From assembly GCA_036732565.1 (NCBI GenBank), contig DAINCF010000086.1, positions 1 to 17,757 of the forward strand: 17,757 nt of DNA, in the 5' to 3' direction. Made by a program: the position numbers and the translations under genes. This stretch comes from JAIVJN01 sp036732565. Lineage in GTDB: Bacteria > Acidobacteriota > Vicinamibacteria > Vicinamibacterales > UBA2999. How positions within the stretch are numbered: position 1 is the first letter of the stretch; every line of letters starts with the position of its first letter. Shown here piece after piece: positions 1 through 12,100 of the stretch. Under the pieces are notes generated by a model, which did not search any database, had not been told where the DNA came from, and saw only the letters and a list, made by a program, of their open reading frames with translations.

Positions 1-2
1 CC

Positions 3-185
3 GTATTGAACCAAAAACTCGACAACGTTCTCACGGCCGTTACGGGCAGCCAGCCGAGTCTGATCCGCAGCGCCGACGCCACGTTCGACGGCACCGACAC
101 GCTGGTGCCGATGACGCTCAACGGCGCCAACTACGAGGCTAGCGTCAACTTCGCGACCGGCACGGAGTTCTTCTCGTTCGCGTCA
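3..185 (+). other. C-terminal tail of a DUF8202-like domain (copy 0, truncated)
   Basis: Residues 1-61 match the end of the six later DUF8202-like domains: P-S-L-I-R-S-A-D-A-T-F-D, then D-T-L-V-P-M-T-L-N-G, then a closing strand E-F-F-S-F-A. The closest relative in the window is copy 3 near 5169-5309, which shares V-T-G-x-Q-P-S-L-I-R-S-A-D-A-T. The first dozen residues are less like the other copies, though the V-L pair can be aligned with the V-L of copy 1. The domain enters from beyond the left edge, showing the gene extends upstream. Confidence 0.8.
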
Positions 186-3100
186 GTGCTGGCGGCACCG
201 GGCGGCGTCGGCGGATCGGTGGGGATGTGGTTCAAGGCCAACGAGGGCCTGACGCTGACCGGCACGGGCGTCGATGCCTGGTTGGATCAGAGCGGCAACG
301 GCATCCTGGCGACGAGCACGCAGGCCACCGATCCGCTGTTCGTGCCGGTGGGCAATAACGAGTTCAACTTCAACCCGTCGATCGACTTCCTCGCGAGCCT
401 CACGCAGTTGAAAGCGACGGGGGTGACGCCGGTCTCGCCGAACAACCCGAACATCACGATCTTCGGCGTCAGCCGCCGGCTGCAGGACAACCAGTACATC
501 TTCATCTACAAGAACAACAACGGCGGCACCAACGGTGTGGTGGGCATGGTTCAGCATGCCGCGTACGCCAACGACTTCCGGAACGCGAGCCTGTTCAATC
601 TCCCGTTCAACCAGACGAATCTCACCGGGTTGCTCTCATCCGCCACGACGCGCCAGGGCATCGTGACCGGCGACATCCAGCCTGTGGTGCCGGCTATCGA
701 GGGGAACGTCGAAGCGATCGCCGGCGAGGACGAGCTGACAATCGGCTCGGGATCCGCGGGCCAGTCGCCGTTTAGCGGCCGGCTCGGCGAGCTGATCGTG
801 TACGACCGCACGCTGGCGCCGGCCGAGTATCAGCGCGTGTCCTCCTATCTGGCCATCAAGTACGGCATCACGCTCGCGACGCCGGATCGCGTGCCGGCCA
901 TCACTGAAGGCGACTACACGGCGTCGAACGGCACCAAGATCTGGGATTACGCCGGCAACACGGCGTATCACAACAACGTGGCGGGCATCGGCCGCGACGA
1001 TACGACGGCCCTCGTGCAGCGGCAATCGCGGAGCGGTAACCCGGCGGAGCTCGTCACGATCGGCCTCGGCACCATTGCCGCCAGCAACGTGGACAACCCG
1101 AACAACTTCGTCGCTGACCGCAGCTTCATGCTTTGGGGGCACAACAACGCGAGCGCGGCGTGGGGCACCGTGGTCGATGGCACGCTGCGACGGATGGCGC
1201 GCATCTGGAAGGTGCAAGAGACCGGGACGGTTGGCACGGTGCGCGTTCGGGTTCTGCGCGCAGTGCTCGGTGGTGTCACCCCGACCCTGCTGCGGAGCAT
1301 CGACGCGACATTCGATGGCGGCGATACGCAAGTTCCGCTGACGCCGACCGCGGGCGGTGTCTATCTCGAGGGCGACATCGATTTCGCGAGCGGCGACTTC
1401 TTCACGTTTGCGAGCCAGACCGGCCCGGCCGTGAAGAACCATGGTGACGGGTACTTGTGGGATGGCGATATCTCGGGCATGAACATCGCCACGCCGACAT
1501 GCTTCCCGAATCAGTTCTGGGAGCACGCGCCGATCGTCGACATCGGTGGGTTCAGCAGCAACATCTTCAACTACATCCAGGGCGGCTACACCGTCAACGA
1601 GAGCACGCACCTGACCGACGTCAACAACGACGGCAAGCTCGACATTCTTTGGATTGCCGACACCGCCGGCGCCAGCGCCAACAACGGCACGTATGTGTGG
1701 CTCGGCAACGGCGACGGTACGTTCCAGCACCGGGCGATCCAGGACACCGGCTCGTTCACCGGTGGGCCGATCTTCCCCAACTGGATGCCGGCAGGTGGAA
1801 ACGCCAACACCGAGTCGACCCACATCGCCGACGTCAACGGGGATGGGAGCGTCGACATCGTATGGCTCTGGGATGCGTCCGGCAACGTTGCCAACTCCGG
1901 CACGTGGGTGTGGCTCGGCAACGGCGACGGGACCTTCCAACATAGCGCGATCGTCGATCACGGGCTCACCGGTGGGACCGAGTTCGCGTTCTTCGTCGGC
2001 GTCGGCTTGACCGGCAACGAATCCACGCAGCTCGTCGATGTCAACAACGACGGCCGACTCGACATCGTGTGGGTGTTCGACCACGCGAGCGCGGCCGACA
2101 GCCGCAATGGAACATGGGTGTGGCTCGGGAACGGCGACGGCACGTGGCAGCACACACCGGTGGAGTCGCATGGACTGCTGGGCGGCACCGGCTTCGCGTT
2201 CAGCGTCGCGGGTGGCAGCACAGCCAACGAGTCGACCCACCTCGCCGACATGGATAAGGACGGCTTCGTCGATCTCGTCTGGATCTACGACGCAGCGCTG
2301 GGCGCCAATTCTGGGGTGCGGTGGTGGAAGGGCAACGGCAACGGCACGTTCCAGACGACGGTCAATCAGGACCTCGGCTTCGCCGGCGGTCCTGGCCTCG
2401 CGTTCGGCGCGCAGGGTGGTCAGGCCGTAGCCGAGACTACTCGAATCATCGACGTCAATCGCGACGGCAACCTCGACATCCTTTGGATCTGGGATGCAGG
2501 CGGCACGACGGCCCAGTCGGGAACCTACGTCTATCTTGGCAACGGCAACGGCACGTTCAATCACACACCGCTTAGGGACGTGGGCAGCTTCGGCGGCGCG
2601 ATTCCGTATGTGCAGGCCGGCGTCAACGGCAACGAGAGCGCACTGATCGGCGACGTCAACGGCGACAACATGCCCGACATCGTGTGGACCTATGACGCGG
2701 GCGGCGCCAGCGCGTCCTCGGGCACCTACGTGTGGCTGGGCAAGGACACCGACAAGGATGGCCTCGCCGACCTCGTCGATCCGGACGATGACAACGACAG
2801 CATTGCGGACGCGAGCGACACCTGCGTCGGGCCGGGCAGCGTTAGCCCGGGGATGCAGTTGTGGTTGAAGGCAGATGCCGGCGCCACGACCAACGCCGCG
2901 AGCACCGTCACCCACTGGGCGGACCAATCGCCTGCCGGGCGTGACGCGAATCTGCTGTTCAGCGACCCGCAGCGCATCAACGGCGCGCTCAGCTTCAACC
3001 CGCTGGTGCGGTTCGATGGCGACGACTACTTCCGCTTCGGGGCGAGCCCGTTCGCGAACGGTTTCACTGCAGGCGAGGTGTTCGTCGTTACCAGGAACAA

Positions 3101-6100
3101 CATCGCCGCGGGAGGGGCGAACGGCCATCCGTACGACTTCGGTAGCAACAGCCGCGCCTCGCATTACACCTGGTCCAACAACGCCGTGTATGACGGCTTC
3201 GGCACGACCGATCGCCTCGGGTTCGACCCGCTCGCGCAGACCATCGTCGCCGCGGACGGCAAGGCAGGCGTGACCGCTATCTCGGGACCGGCATTCGATA
3301 CGCGGAACTATCACCTCTACAGCACGCACTCGGCCGCAGCCGATTGGGGTGTGCGATTCGACGGCAATACCACTGTGCAGTCGGGGACGAACACAGCCAA
3401 CTTCGCGCTCGCCGCTGGGAATGAGTCCGTCGGCGCGGTGAGCGGCTCCGCATTCACGGGGGACGTCGCCGAAGTCATCCTCTACAACCGCACGCTGACG
3501 GCCCTCGAGCGCAATCAAGTGGAGTCGTACCTCGGCACCAAGTACGGGCTGACGGTCGGCCACGATTACCTGGGGTCCGATGACTCCACGGTCTATTGGG
3601 ATCGAACTGCCAACGCCACGTATCACAACAACGTCGCCGGGATCGGCCGTGACGATGGCGCGACGCTGAACCAGAAGCAGTCGATCAGCGCCAATCCGGG
3701 CAGCCTCGTGGCCATCGGCCACACCGCGCTGGCGCTCGACAACCCGTCGAACACCAACGGCTTCGCGTCGGACCTCACCTTCATGATGTGGGGCGACAAC
3801 AACGCCAGCACCAACTTCAACACGTTCATTGCCGCGCCGACACCGGACCTGGCGAATCGGCGCATGGCGCGTATCTGGAAGGTGCAGGAGACCGGGACCG
3901 TCGGCCTGGTGACGGTTGGCGTGCCCGCGACGGTCGGGGCTGACGGGACCGTGTTCCTCGTCGTGTCCGGCAACGAGACCTTCGATGGCGGCGACCAATG
4001 GCTGCCGCTGGGATCGCTCACGGTCGGTACCACGACGTACAAGGTCGCCGAGATCGACCTCGCGTCGGGCCAGTTTTTCACGTTCGCGTCCACGGTCACG
4101 GCGCCGGGTGGCATTGCCGGTGCCGATCTCTGGCTGAAGGCCGACGCGGGCACGAGCACCACGACCGACGGTCAAGGTGTCTCGACGTGGCTCGACCAGA
4201 GCGGCAGCGGCATCAGCGACTCGACGCAAGCGGGCGCCGCGTCGCAGCCGCTCTTCCGCACCGATCCGTCGCTGCTCCTGAACTTCAACCCGGTGTTGTC
4301 GTTTGACAGCGCGAACGACTTCATGCGGGTGAACCTCCTCAACCCGAACCCGGCGTCGCGCAACCCGCTGAGCGTCTCCATGGTCTACCGCATGACCGAT
4401 GGCGGTGGGCTCTACGGCAACGATAACGGTGGGTTTGACCTCGGCCATTTCACGACCCTCGTGCTCGGCCCGGAGGCCACGGTCGCTTACACCGGCGGGC
4501 ATGTCGCCGGTCAGGCGCTCATCAACAGCGCGCTCTACCACCACGGCGTGGCGAGCGGGTCGTTCGTCTACACCAACGGCCAGCAGCGGTTGAACTTCAC
4601 CTACAACGGCGCGCAGGGCGGCAACGCGTATCTCGACATCGGTGTCAACGGACAGCCTTGCTCGGGCTGTGAGAACTACTTCGGTGGCGTGATTCCGGAG
4701 TACGTCCTCTACAGTCGCGCCCTGACGGCACCCGAGCGGCAGCAAGTGGATTCGTACCTCGCTGTGAAGTACGGCGTCACGCTGCTGTCGCCGGCCGGCG
4801 CAGCGCAGAACTACCTCAGTTCGCGCGGCACAATCACGTGGGACGGCGTCGCCAACGCCGCGTATCACAACGACGTCGCTGGCATCGGCCGTGACGATGC
4901 GACGGCGCTGGTGCAGAAGCAGTCGGCCAGCGCGAACACCGGCAACATCGTCACCATTGGACTCGGGCCGCTCGCCGACAGCAATCAGACCAACGGCGGA
5001 AGCTTCGCGACCGACCACAATTTCATGATCTGGGGCCGCGACAGCGGCGCCACTGCGCTCAGCACGCCAGTGGCCACGACCAACTTCACGCGCATGGCGC
5101 GTGTGTGGCACGTGCAGGAAACCGGCACGGTCGGTGCGGTCGTGGTGCGCGTGCCGGTGAACAGCGTCACGGGCACGCAGCCGAGCCTGATCCGGAGCGC
5201 CGACGCCACCATCGATGCCGGTGACACCTTCGTGCCGCTGACGCTCAGCGGTACCAACTACGAGGTGACCCTCGACTTCGCCGCGACCGAGTTCTTCACG
5301 TTTGCGGCGGTGCTTGCACAGCCGGGCGGCGTCAGCGGCGGCCTGCAACTCTGGCTGCGCGGCGATCTTGGTGTCGGCCTGAATGGGACGAACGCGTCGC
5401 TCTGGGAGGATCAGAGCGGCGCCGAACACGACGCGCTGCAGGGAACGGCCGCTAATCAGCCGCTGTTCCAGTCGAGCCCGATCAACTTCAATCCGGGCCT
5501 GCGCTTCGTCGATGATGCGAGCCCTGACTTCATGCCGGTGGCCCACAATCTGGGCTTGACGGCCGCCAATCCCTTCACGCTCTTCGGCGCGACGTCTCGC
5601 ACGCCCGGCGACTACCACACGATCATCGGCCAAGTCACGACGCCGCTGGTCACGAACACGCTCGTCTGGGGCTACACCATCACGAACCAGGCGTGGATCG
5701 GCGCCACGAACGTCGGTTCGACCTTTGGCACCGCTGCGTTCACCACCAATACCGCTCGTCTCATCGCCACGACGCGCGGGAACGGTGGCGCCAACGTCTT
5801 CAACCACTACAACAACGGCGGCGCCGACGGCGGCGGCACGCTGGCCTACAACTTCACCACCCAAAACGTACAGATCGGCTCCAGGGCCGCGAACGACATG
5901 TTCGACGGCGTCATGAGCGAGGTGATCGTCTACAACCGCACGCTGACCGCGCTCGAGCTCCAACGCGTGCATTCCTACTTGGCGATCAAGTACGGCGTCA
6001 CGCTCGACCAGACGACGCCGACGCACTACGTGGCGTCCGACGGGACAACGATCGCTTGGAATGCCACGACCAATGCCGGCTACAAGACCAACATCGCCGG

Positions 6101-9100
6101 CATCGGGCGTGACGACCTCAGCGCGCTGGTGCAGCGGCAGTCGAAGAGCGTCAACAGCGGCGAGTTCGTGACCATCGGCCTTGGCGAGATCGCGGTCGAC
6201 AACGTGTCGAACGCCAGCGACTTCGCGGCCGACAAGAACTTCTTGATCTGGGGCCACGACAACGCCAGCACGGTATGGGGGACGACCATCGCCGGCAGCA
6301 GCCTGCGCCGAATGGCACGCGTGTGGAAGGCGCAGGAGACCGGCACGGTGGGCAGCGTCGTCGTGCGCGTGCCACAGACGGTCCTGGGAGGCGTCGCGCC
6401 CACGTTCATTCGCAGCGCCGACGCGACGTTCGACAGCACCGACACGCTCATCCCGATGACGCTGAACGGCGCCTTCCTCGAGGCGACCATCGACTTTGCG
6501 TCAGGTGACTTCTTCACTTTCGGCAGTGAGAACGGGCTGGCGATTCAGAACTACGGCGACGGCTACGTCACCGACGGCGTCATCGCCGGCATGGCGATCG
6601 GCACGCCAGCGTGCTACCCGCCGCAGTACTGGGAGCACGTGCCGATCGTGCAGCAGGGCGTCTACACCGGCGGGAATGCGGGCGTCGTGCACGCCGGCTT
6701 CACCGCAGCGGCCGAGAGCACGTTCCTGGCCGACGTGAACAACGACGGTAAGCTCGACCTCCTGGCGCTGTTCGATGCTGGCGGCGTGGTCGCCAACAAC
6801 GGCACGTGGGCATGGCTGGGCAACGGCGACGGCACGTTCCAGACCGCCGCGATCAGAGATACCGGCACCTTCAACGGTGGCCCGCTGTTCCCGGCCTATG
6901 CGACCTTTGGTGGCGCGAACGCCAACGAATCGACGCACATCGGCGACGTGAACGGCGACGGCAGCGTCGACATCGTGTGGCTCTACGATGCCGGCGGCAA
7001 CGTCGCCAATTCTGGCACGTGGGTGTGGCTGGGCAACGGTGACGGCACCTTCCAGCACGCGCCACTTATCGATCACGGCCTCACGGGCGGAGTCGAGTTC
7101 GCGTACTTCCCCGCTGGTGGATTCAGCGCCTCGGAGTCGGCCAACTTGGTCGACGTCAACAACGACGGCAGGCTCGACATCGTCTGGGTCTACGATCACG
7201 CGAACGCCGCCGACTCCCGTAATGGCACCTGGGTGTGGCTCGGCAATGGCAACGCCACGTGGCAGCACGCGCCGATCTTGTCGCAAGGCCTCCAAGGGGG
7301 CACCGGCTTCACGTTCACCGCTGCCGGCGGTGTGACCGCCACGTCTGCGGGCGGCGTGAGCTGGGGCAATGAGTCGACACATCTCGTCGACATCGACAAG
7401 GACAGCTTCGTCGACCTCGTCTGGATCTATGACGCTGGCAACGCCAATACGCCCGCCGGGGCCAACTCGGGCGTCCGGTGGTGGAAGGGGCTGGGTAACG
7501 GTCAATTCGAGACGACCGTCCACCAGGACCTCGGGTTCCAAGGTGGGCCCGGCTTCGCATTCGGGCCGCAAGGCGGCCAAGGCCCCTACGAGACGACGCG
7601 CATCGTCGACGTCAATCTCGACGGCAATCTGGACATCCTCTGGATCCATGACGGCGTCGGGGCTCCATCGACCTCGGGCACCTACGTGTACCTGGGCAAC
7701 GGCAACGGCACCTTCAACAAGACACCTCAGGTGGATGTCGGCGGCTTCGGCGGGGTGACGAATGTGCCGGACATCGTGCAGGGCGGCTTCAGCCCTGACG
7801 AGATCACGCTCGTGGGCGATCTCAACGAAGACGGTATGCCCGACATCTTCTGGGGCTGGGAGGCCGGCGGCGCCGTCGCCACCTCCGGCACCTGGGTCTG
7901 GCTTGGGAAGGACACCGACGCCGATGGCCTGGCCGACACCGTTGATCCGGACGACGACGGCGACAGCGTGGCGGACGGCAGCGACTCGTGTCTCGCGCCG
8001 GGCAGCATCAACCTCAGCATGCAGTTGTGGTTGAAGGCCGACATGGGCGTGACGGTGAACGCCTCCAGCAATGTGACCCACTGGGCGGATCAGTCGCCGT
8101 TCGCGCGCGACGCGAACCTCGTCGCCAGCGACCCGCAGCGGATCGATGGCGGTGTGAACTTCAACCCGACCGTGCAGTTCGACGGCAACGACTGGTTCCA
8201 GTTCGGCAAGAGCCCGTTCGTCACCGGTTTCACCGCTGGCGAGGCGTTCACGATCCTCAAGAGCAATCAAGTCGCCGGTTCGACCAACGGCAATCCCTAC
8301 GACTTCGGTACCGCCGCTGCCGCCCGGAGCTCGGTCTACATCTGGAGCGACAGCAACCTCTATAACGGGTTCGGCTCGACCGATCGTCTGGGTTGGAATC
8401 CGGTGACGAAGGTCCTGAGCGCCGATGGCAAGGTCGGGGTGACCGCGATCACCGGTCCCAGCATCGATCCCAAGTCGTATCACCTCTACCAGACGCACTC
8501 CGCTACGAATGATTGGGGCGTGCGCTTCGACGGCACCGTTGTCGCCTCGACGACAACCAACGCCGTGAGCTTCGCGCTCATCGGCGGTAACGAGCACGTT
8601 GGCGCTGTCAGCGGAGCGCCCTTCACCGGCGAAGTGGCTGAGGTCATCCTCTACAACCGCACGCTGACCGAGTCAGAACGGTTCCAGGTGGAGTCGTACC
8701 TCGGCACAAAGTACGGCATCACGCTCGGCCACAACTCCCTGGCGTCCGACGATACGACCGTCTACTGGGATATGACCGCGAACGCGGCGCATCACAACGA
8801 CGTCGCCGGCATTGGGCGCGACGACACTGCCACGCTGAACCAGAAGCAGTCGGGCAGCATCAACCCCGGCAACATCGTGAGCATCGCGCTCGGGTCGTTC
8901 GCGGCGACGAACCAGTTGAACACCGACCTGTTCGACGCGGACAAGACGTTCATGATGTGGGGCCACGACAACGCCGCGGCCACGCAGGCGATTCTCGTGC
9001 CCGGCACGTCGCCGACGCTCTCGCGCTACGCACGCGTGTGGAAGGTGCAGGAGACACTGTCGGTCGGCACCGTCACGGTGCGTGTGCCGCAGACCGCGCT

Positions 9101-12100
9101 GAAGGGCTCGCTCCCGACGCTGCTGCGCAGCACGGATGCGACGTTCGACAGCGGCGACACGCAACTGGTGATGACGCCGGTGGGCACCGACTACGAGGTG
9201 ACCATCGACTTCGCCAACGGTGACTTCTTCACCTTCGGCGCGTTCCTGCCGGCGCCGGGCGGTGTCACGGCCAACCTGGATCTGTGGGTCAAGGCCAACG
9301 ACGGCACGTCGACAACCACGGAGGCGGCCAGCGTCGCCACGTGGCTGGATCGCAGCGGCAGCAGCAACGATCTGTCGGTGGCGCTACCCGCGGCGGCCGT
9401 GCAACCGACGTTCAAGACGACGTCGCTGAACTTCAACGCGGGCGTGAGCCTGCTCAACGACACCGCGTCGAATCAGTCGATGTGGAATCAGTTCTTCCTG
9501 GGCAGCGCCGACGGCAACTACACCATCGACGCCTCGGTGTTCTTCGCCCACACGCTGCGCAAGACCACGAACTGCAGCGGCTTTGCCACGTTCACGTCGC
9601 CCTCGGACGGAGCGACGCTCGGTGATCATCCGTGGATGGGGCAGTGCACGGCGGCACCCTACAACGGCCAGTTGGCGATGACCTGGAGCGGCGTATCCGT
9701 TCAGCAATCGGGCGCGTCGATGACGGCGGCCGCCAGCAACCCCTACCTGCACGGCTTCACGTGGCGGAACAGCGTCGCCGGCAGCCTGTCGTTCCGCCAG
9801 AACGGCGCGGTGTCGACGTCGGCAGCCTTCACGCCGGTCCACAGCGGTCGCGACTTCTATCTGTGGCGCGACAACAACGACAACCTGAACGACGGTGCCT
9901 CCGAGGCGAACGAAGCGATCGTCTACACGCGTCAACTGACCGCGCTGGAGAACCAGAAGGTCGAGTCCTATCTGGCCGTCAAGTACGGCATCACGCTGAC
10001 CAATGCCAGCGGCGGACCGCAGAACTACCTCAACTCGGCGGGCACGACCATCTGGGCCGGCGTCGCCAATCCCGTCTACCACAACGCGGTGGCGGGCATC
10101 TCAAACGACGGCGCCTCGGCGCTCGATCAGCGCGTGTCGCAATCGGTCACGGTTGGCGACCAGATCGCGATTGCGGGCGGGGCCTTCGACTTTGCCGGCA
10201 CGATCACGGCGCAGTCGCCGACCGAGACGATCGCCGATGGATCGTCGCTGGTGTGGGGCCACAACAACGGCGCCAACCTCATCAACATCCTGGTGACGGA
10301 TCCGAGCGCGCAAGCCGCGGGGGTCGAGGCGCGCATGGCGCGAATCTGGCGCGAGCAGATCACCGGCACGGGGATCCCGGCGACGCTGTCGATCCGCATC
10401 CCGGCGACGCTGGTGGAGACCGGCAACCCGACGCTCCGAACGCCGGTGCTGCTGATCTCGGCGGATCCAACGTTTGCGACGGGGACGCGCGTGGTGCCGC
10501 TGGCGCCGACGGCCGGCTTCTACAACGCGACGTTCCCGACGTTCAGCGCGGCGGAGAGCTACTTCACCATCGCCGGCGCCACGAGCGTCGTCACGATGGC
10601 GAAGGCGTTTGTGCCGACGTCGGTGGCGATCGGCGGAACGACGCGCCTGACGCTCACGTTCACGAACAACAGCCCGGTCGTGCAGAGCGGGCTGGCGTTC
10701 ACGGACACACTGCCGAGCGGCCTCGTGGTGGCGCCGTCGCCGAATGCGACGACCACGTGCGCACCTGGCACCGTCAACGCGTCGGGCTCGGTGATCTCGC
10801 TCAGCGGCGGTGAAGTCGCCGCGTCCGGTACGTGCACGGTCGAAGTGGATGTCACGACCGCGCCGTCGATCACGGCTCCGCTCTCGTGCCCGGCCGCGGC
10901 GACGACCAATGGCGCCAGCAACATCAGCGGTCTGTCGGTGAACCTGCAGACGGCCACCGGCTTCGGCGCGTGCGTCGACGTGGTGGTCTCCGCTGACGTG
11001 CAGATCGTCAAGACCGCGCCGACGACGTTCGACGCCGGGTCAACGGTCGCCTACACGCTGACGGTGACGAACAACGGGCCGTCTCCCGCCACCGGTGTGA
11101 CGGTGACCGACACCCTGCCGGCGCAGCTGACGTTCGTGCCGGCAGGTTCGTCGCCGAGCTGCGCGGCCGCCGGTCAAACGGTCACGTGCACCATCGGCTC
11201 GCTGGCTGCCGGTGTTCCCGCAGCCCAGACCTTGACGCTCAACGTCCAGGTGGCGCCCAACCTGCCGTCGGGCACGGTGGTCAACAACACGGCGGCCGTG
11301 AGTTCGACGTCGCCCGATCCGAATTCGACCAACAACTCGTCGACGGTGCCGTCACCGTCGGCGACTGGCAGCGCCGACCTTGCGATTGTCAAGTCGGTGG
11401 TCGGCACGCCGGTCACGCCGGGCGCCACGTTCACCTATCGCCTGGTCGTGACGAACAACGGACCGTCGAACGCCTCCAATGTGACGGTGGCGGATACGCT
11501 GCCAGCGCAAGTGAGCTTCGTCAGTTCGCCGGGCGGCTGCACGGTTGCCGGTCAGGATGTGTCATGCGGCCCGGTGGCGACCCTCACCCCAGGCGCAGGC
11601 AACGCGCAGACCTTCGACATCCTCGTGCGTCTGAATCCGTCCTACACGGGCGCTGGCGGCGACATCAGCAACGTCGCGACGACGACCAGCGCGACGACGG
11701 ACCCGAACGCGGCCAACAACACGAGCAACACGGTCACGCTCGCGGGGCTGGTATCGGCCCCGAGCGCAGACCTCGTCGCGACGAAGACCGCTCTCGAGCC
11801 GAGCGTCACGCCGGGCGATCTGTTGACGTATCGCATCGAAGTCAGGAACAACGGACCGTCAACGGCGGTAAGCGTTGGGCTGACGGACACGCTGCCCACG
11901 CCGCTCGCGTTCGTGTCGTCGCCGACCGGCTGCACGAACGGCGGATCGGGCCAGGTCGTCACGTGCAGTCCGGTGGCGACGTTGCTTCCGACGATCGCGA
12001 CGTTCTTCGATATCGTCGTGCGCCTCGATCCGGCCTACACCGGCACGGGAGTTGGCATCACCAACACCGCGACCGCGTTGACGACGACAAGCGATCCGAA

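Larger units (their letters stand above)
3..5129 (+). repeat. 5.1 kb super-repeat, copy 1
   Basis: Module order: DUF8202 tail, LamG1, DUF8202-1, six FG-GAP repeats, TSP3 hinge, LamG2, DUF8202-2, LamG3, and DUF8202-3 up to the phase point. Homologous points give offsets to copy 2 of 5,127 (42/5169), 5,115 (1617/6732, 1830/6945, 2037/7152), 5,142 (2247/7389), 5,157 (2451/7608), 5,166 (2652/7818, 2742/7908, 2853/8019) and 5,163 (3867/9030). Boundaries are arbitrary in phase because the true ends of the duplicated block lie inside similar modules. Confidence 0.85.
5130..10577 (+). repeat. 5.1 kb super-repeat, copy 2
   Basis: It repeats the module order of copy 1. Similarity is high through LamG5 and falls off in LamG6 and DUF8202-6: the A-R-I-W landmark is at 5097 in copy 1 and 10338 in copy 2, an offset of 5,241. 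The decline is consistent either with a duplication that did not include the last couplet or with faster divergence at the junction to the DUF11 array. Confidence 0.8.

Noticed and set aside
1..40. Possible gene start or assembly artefact at the less GC-rich left edge
   Set aside because: The frame is open from base 3 and V-L can be aligned with the V-L of DUF8202-1. No ribosome-binding site or signal peptide is seen, and the domain is already in progress, so it is best read as the inside of the gene.
636..6257. Minus-strand ORF of 1,873 codons, the longest ORF with both ends in the window
   Set aside because: It lies codon-on-codon opposite the sense frame, and its translation is a low-complexity Arg/Val/Ala/Asp-rich reflection with no recognisable domain. 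The sense strand shows clear LamG and FG-GAP domains throughout. It is open only because TTA, CTA and TCA are avoided in the sense codons.
6501..8597. Minus-strand ORF of 698 codons
   Set aside because: Same in-register antisense shadow of the second super-repeat copy. It is bounded at its 3' end by a sense TCA codon at 6501, and it has no domain of its own.
9632..10813. Plus-strand ORF of 393 codons in another frame
   Set aside because: It is a shifted-frame shadow over LamG6, DUF8202-6 and DUF11 unit 0, with an Arg-rich low-complexity product.
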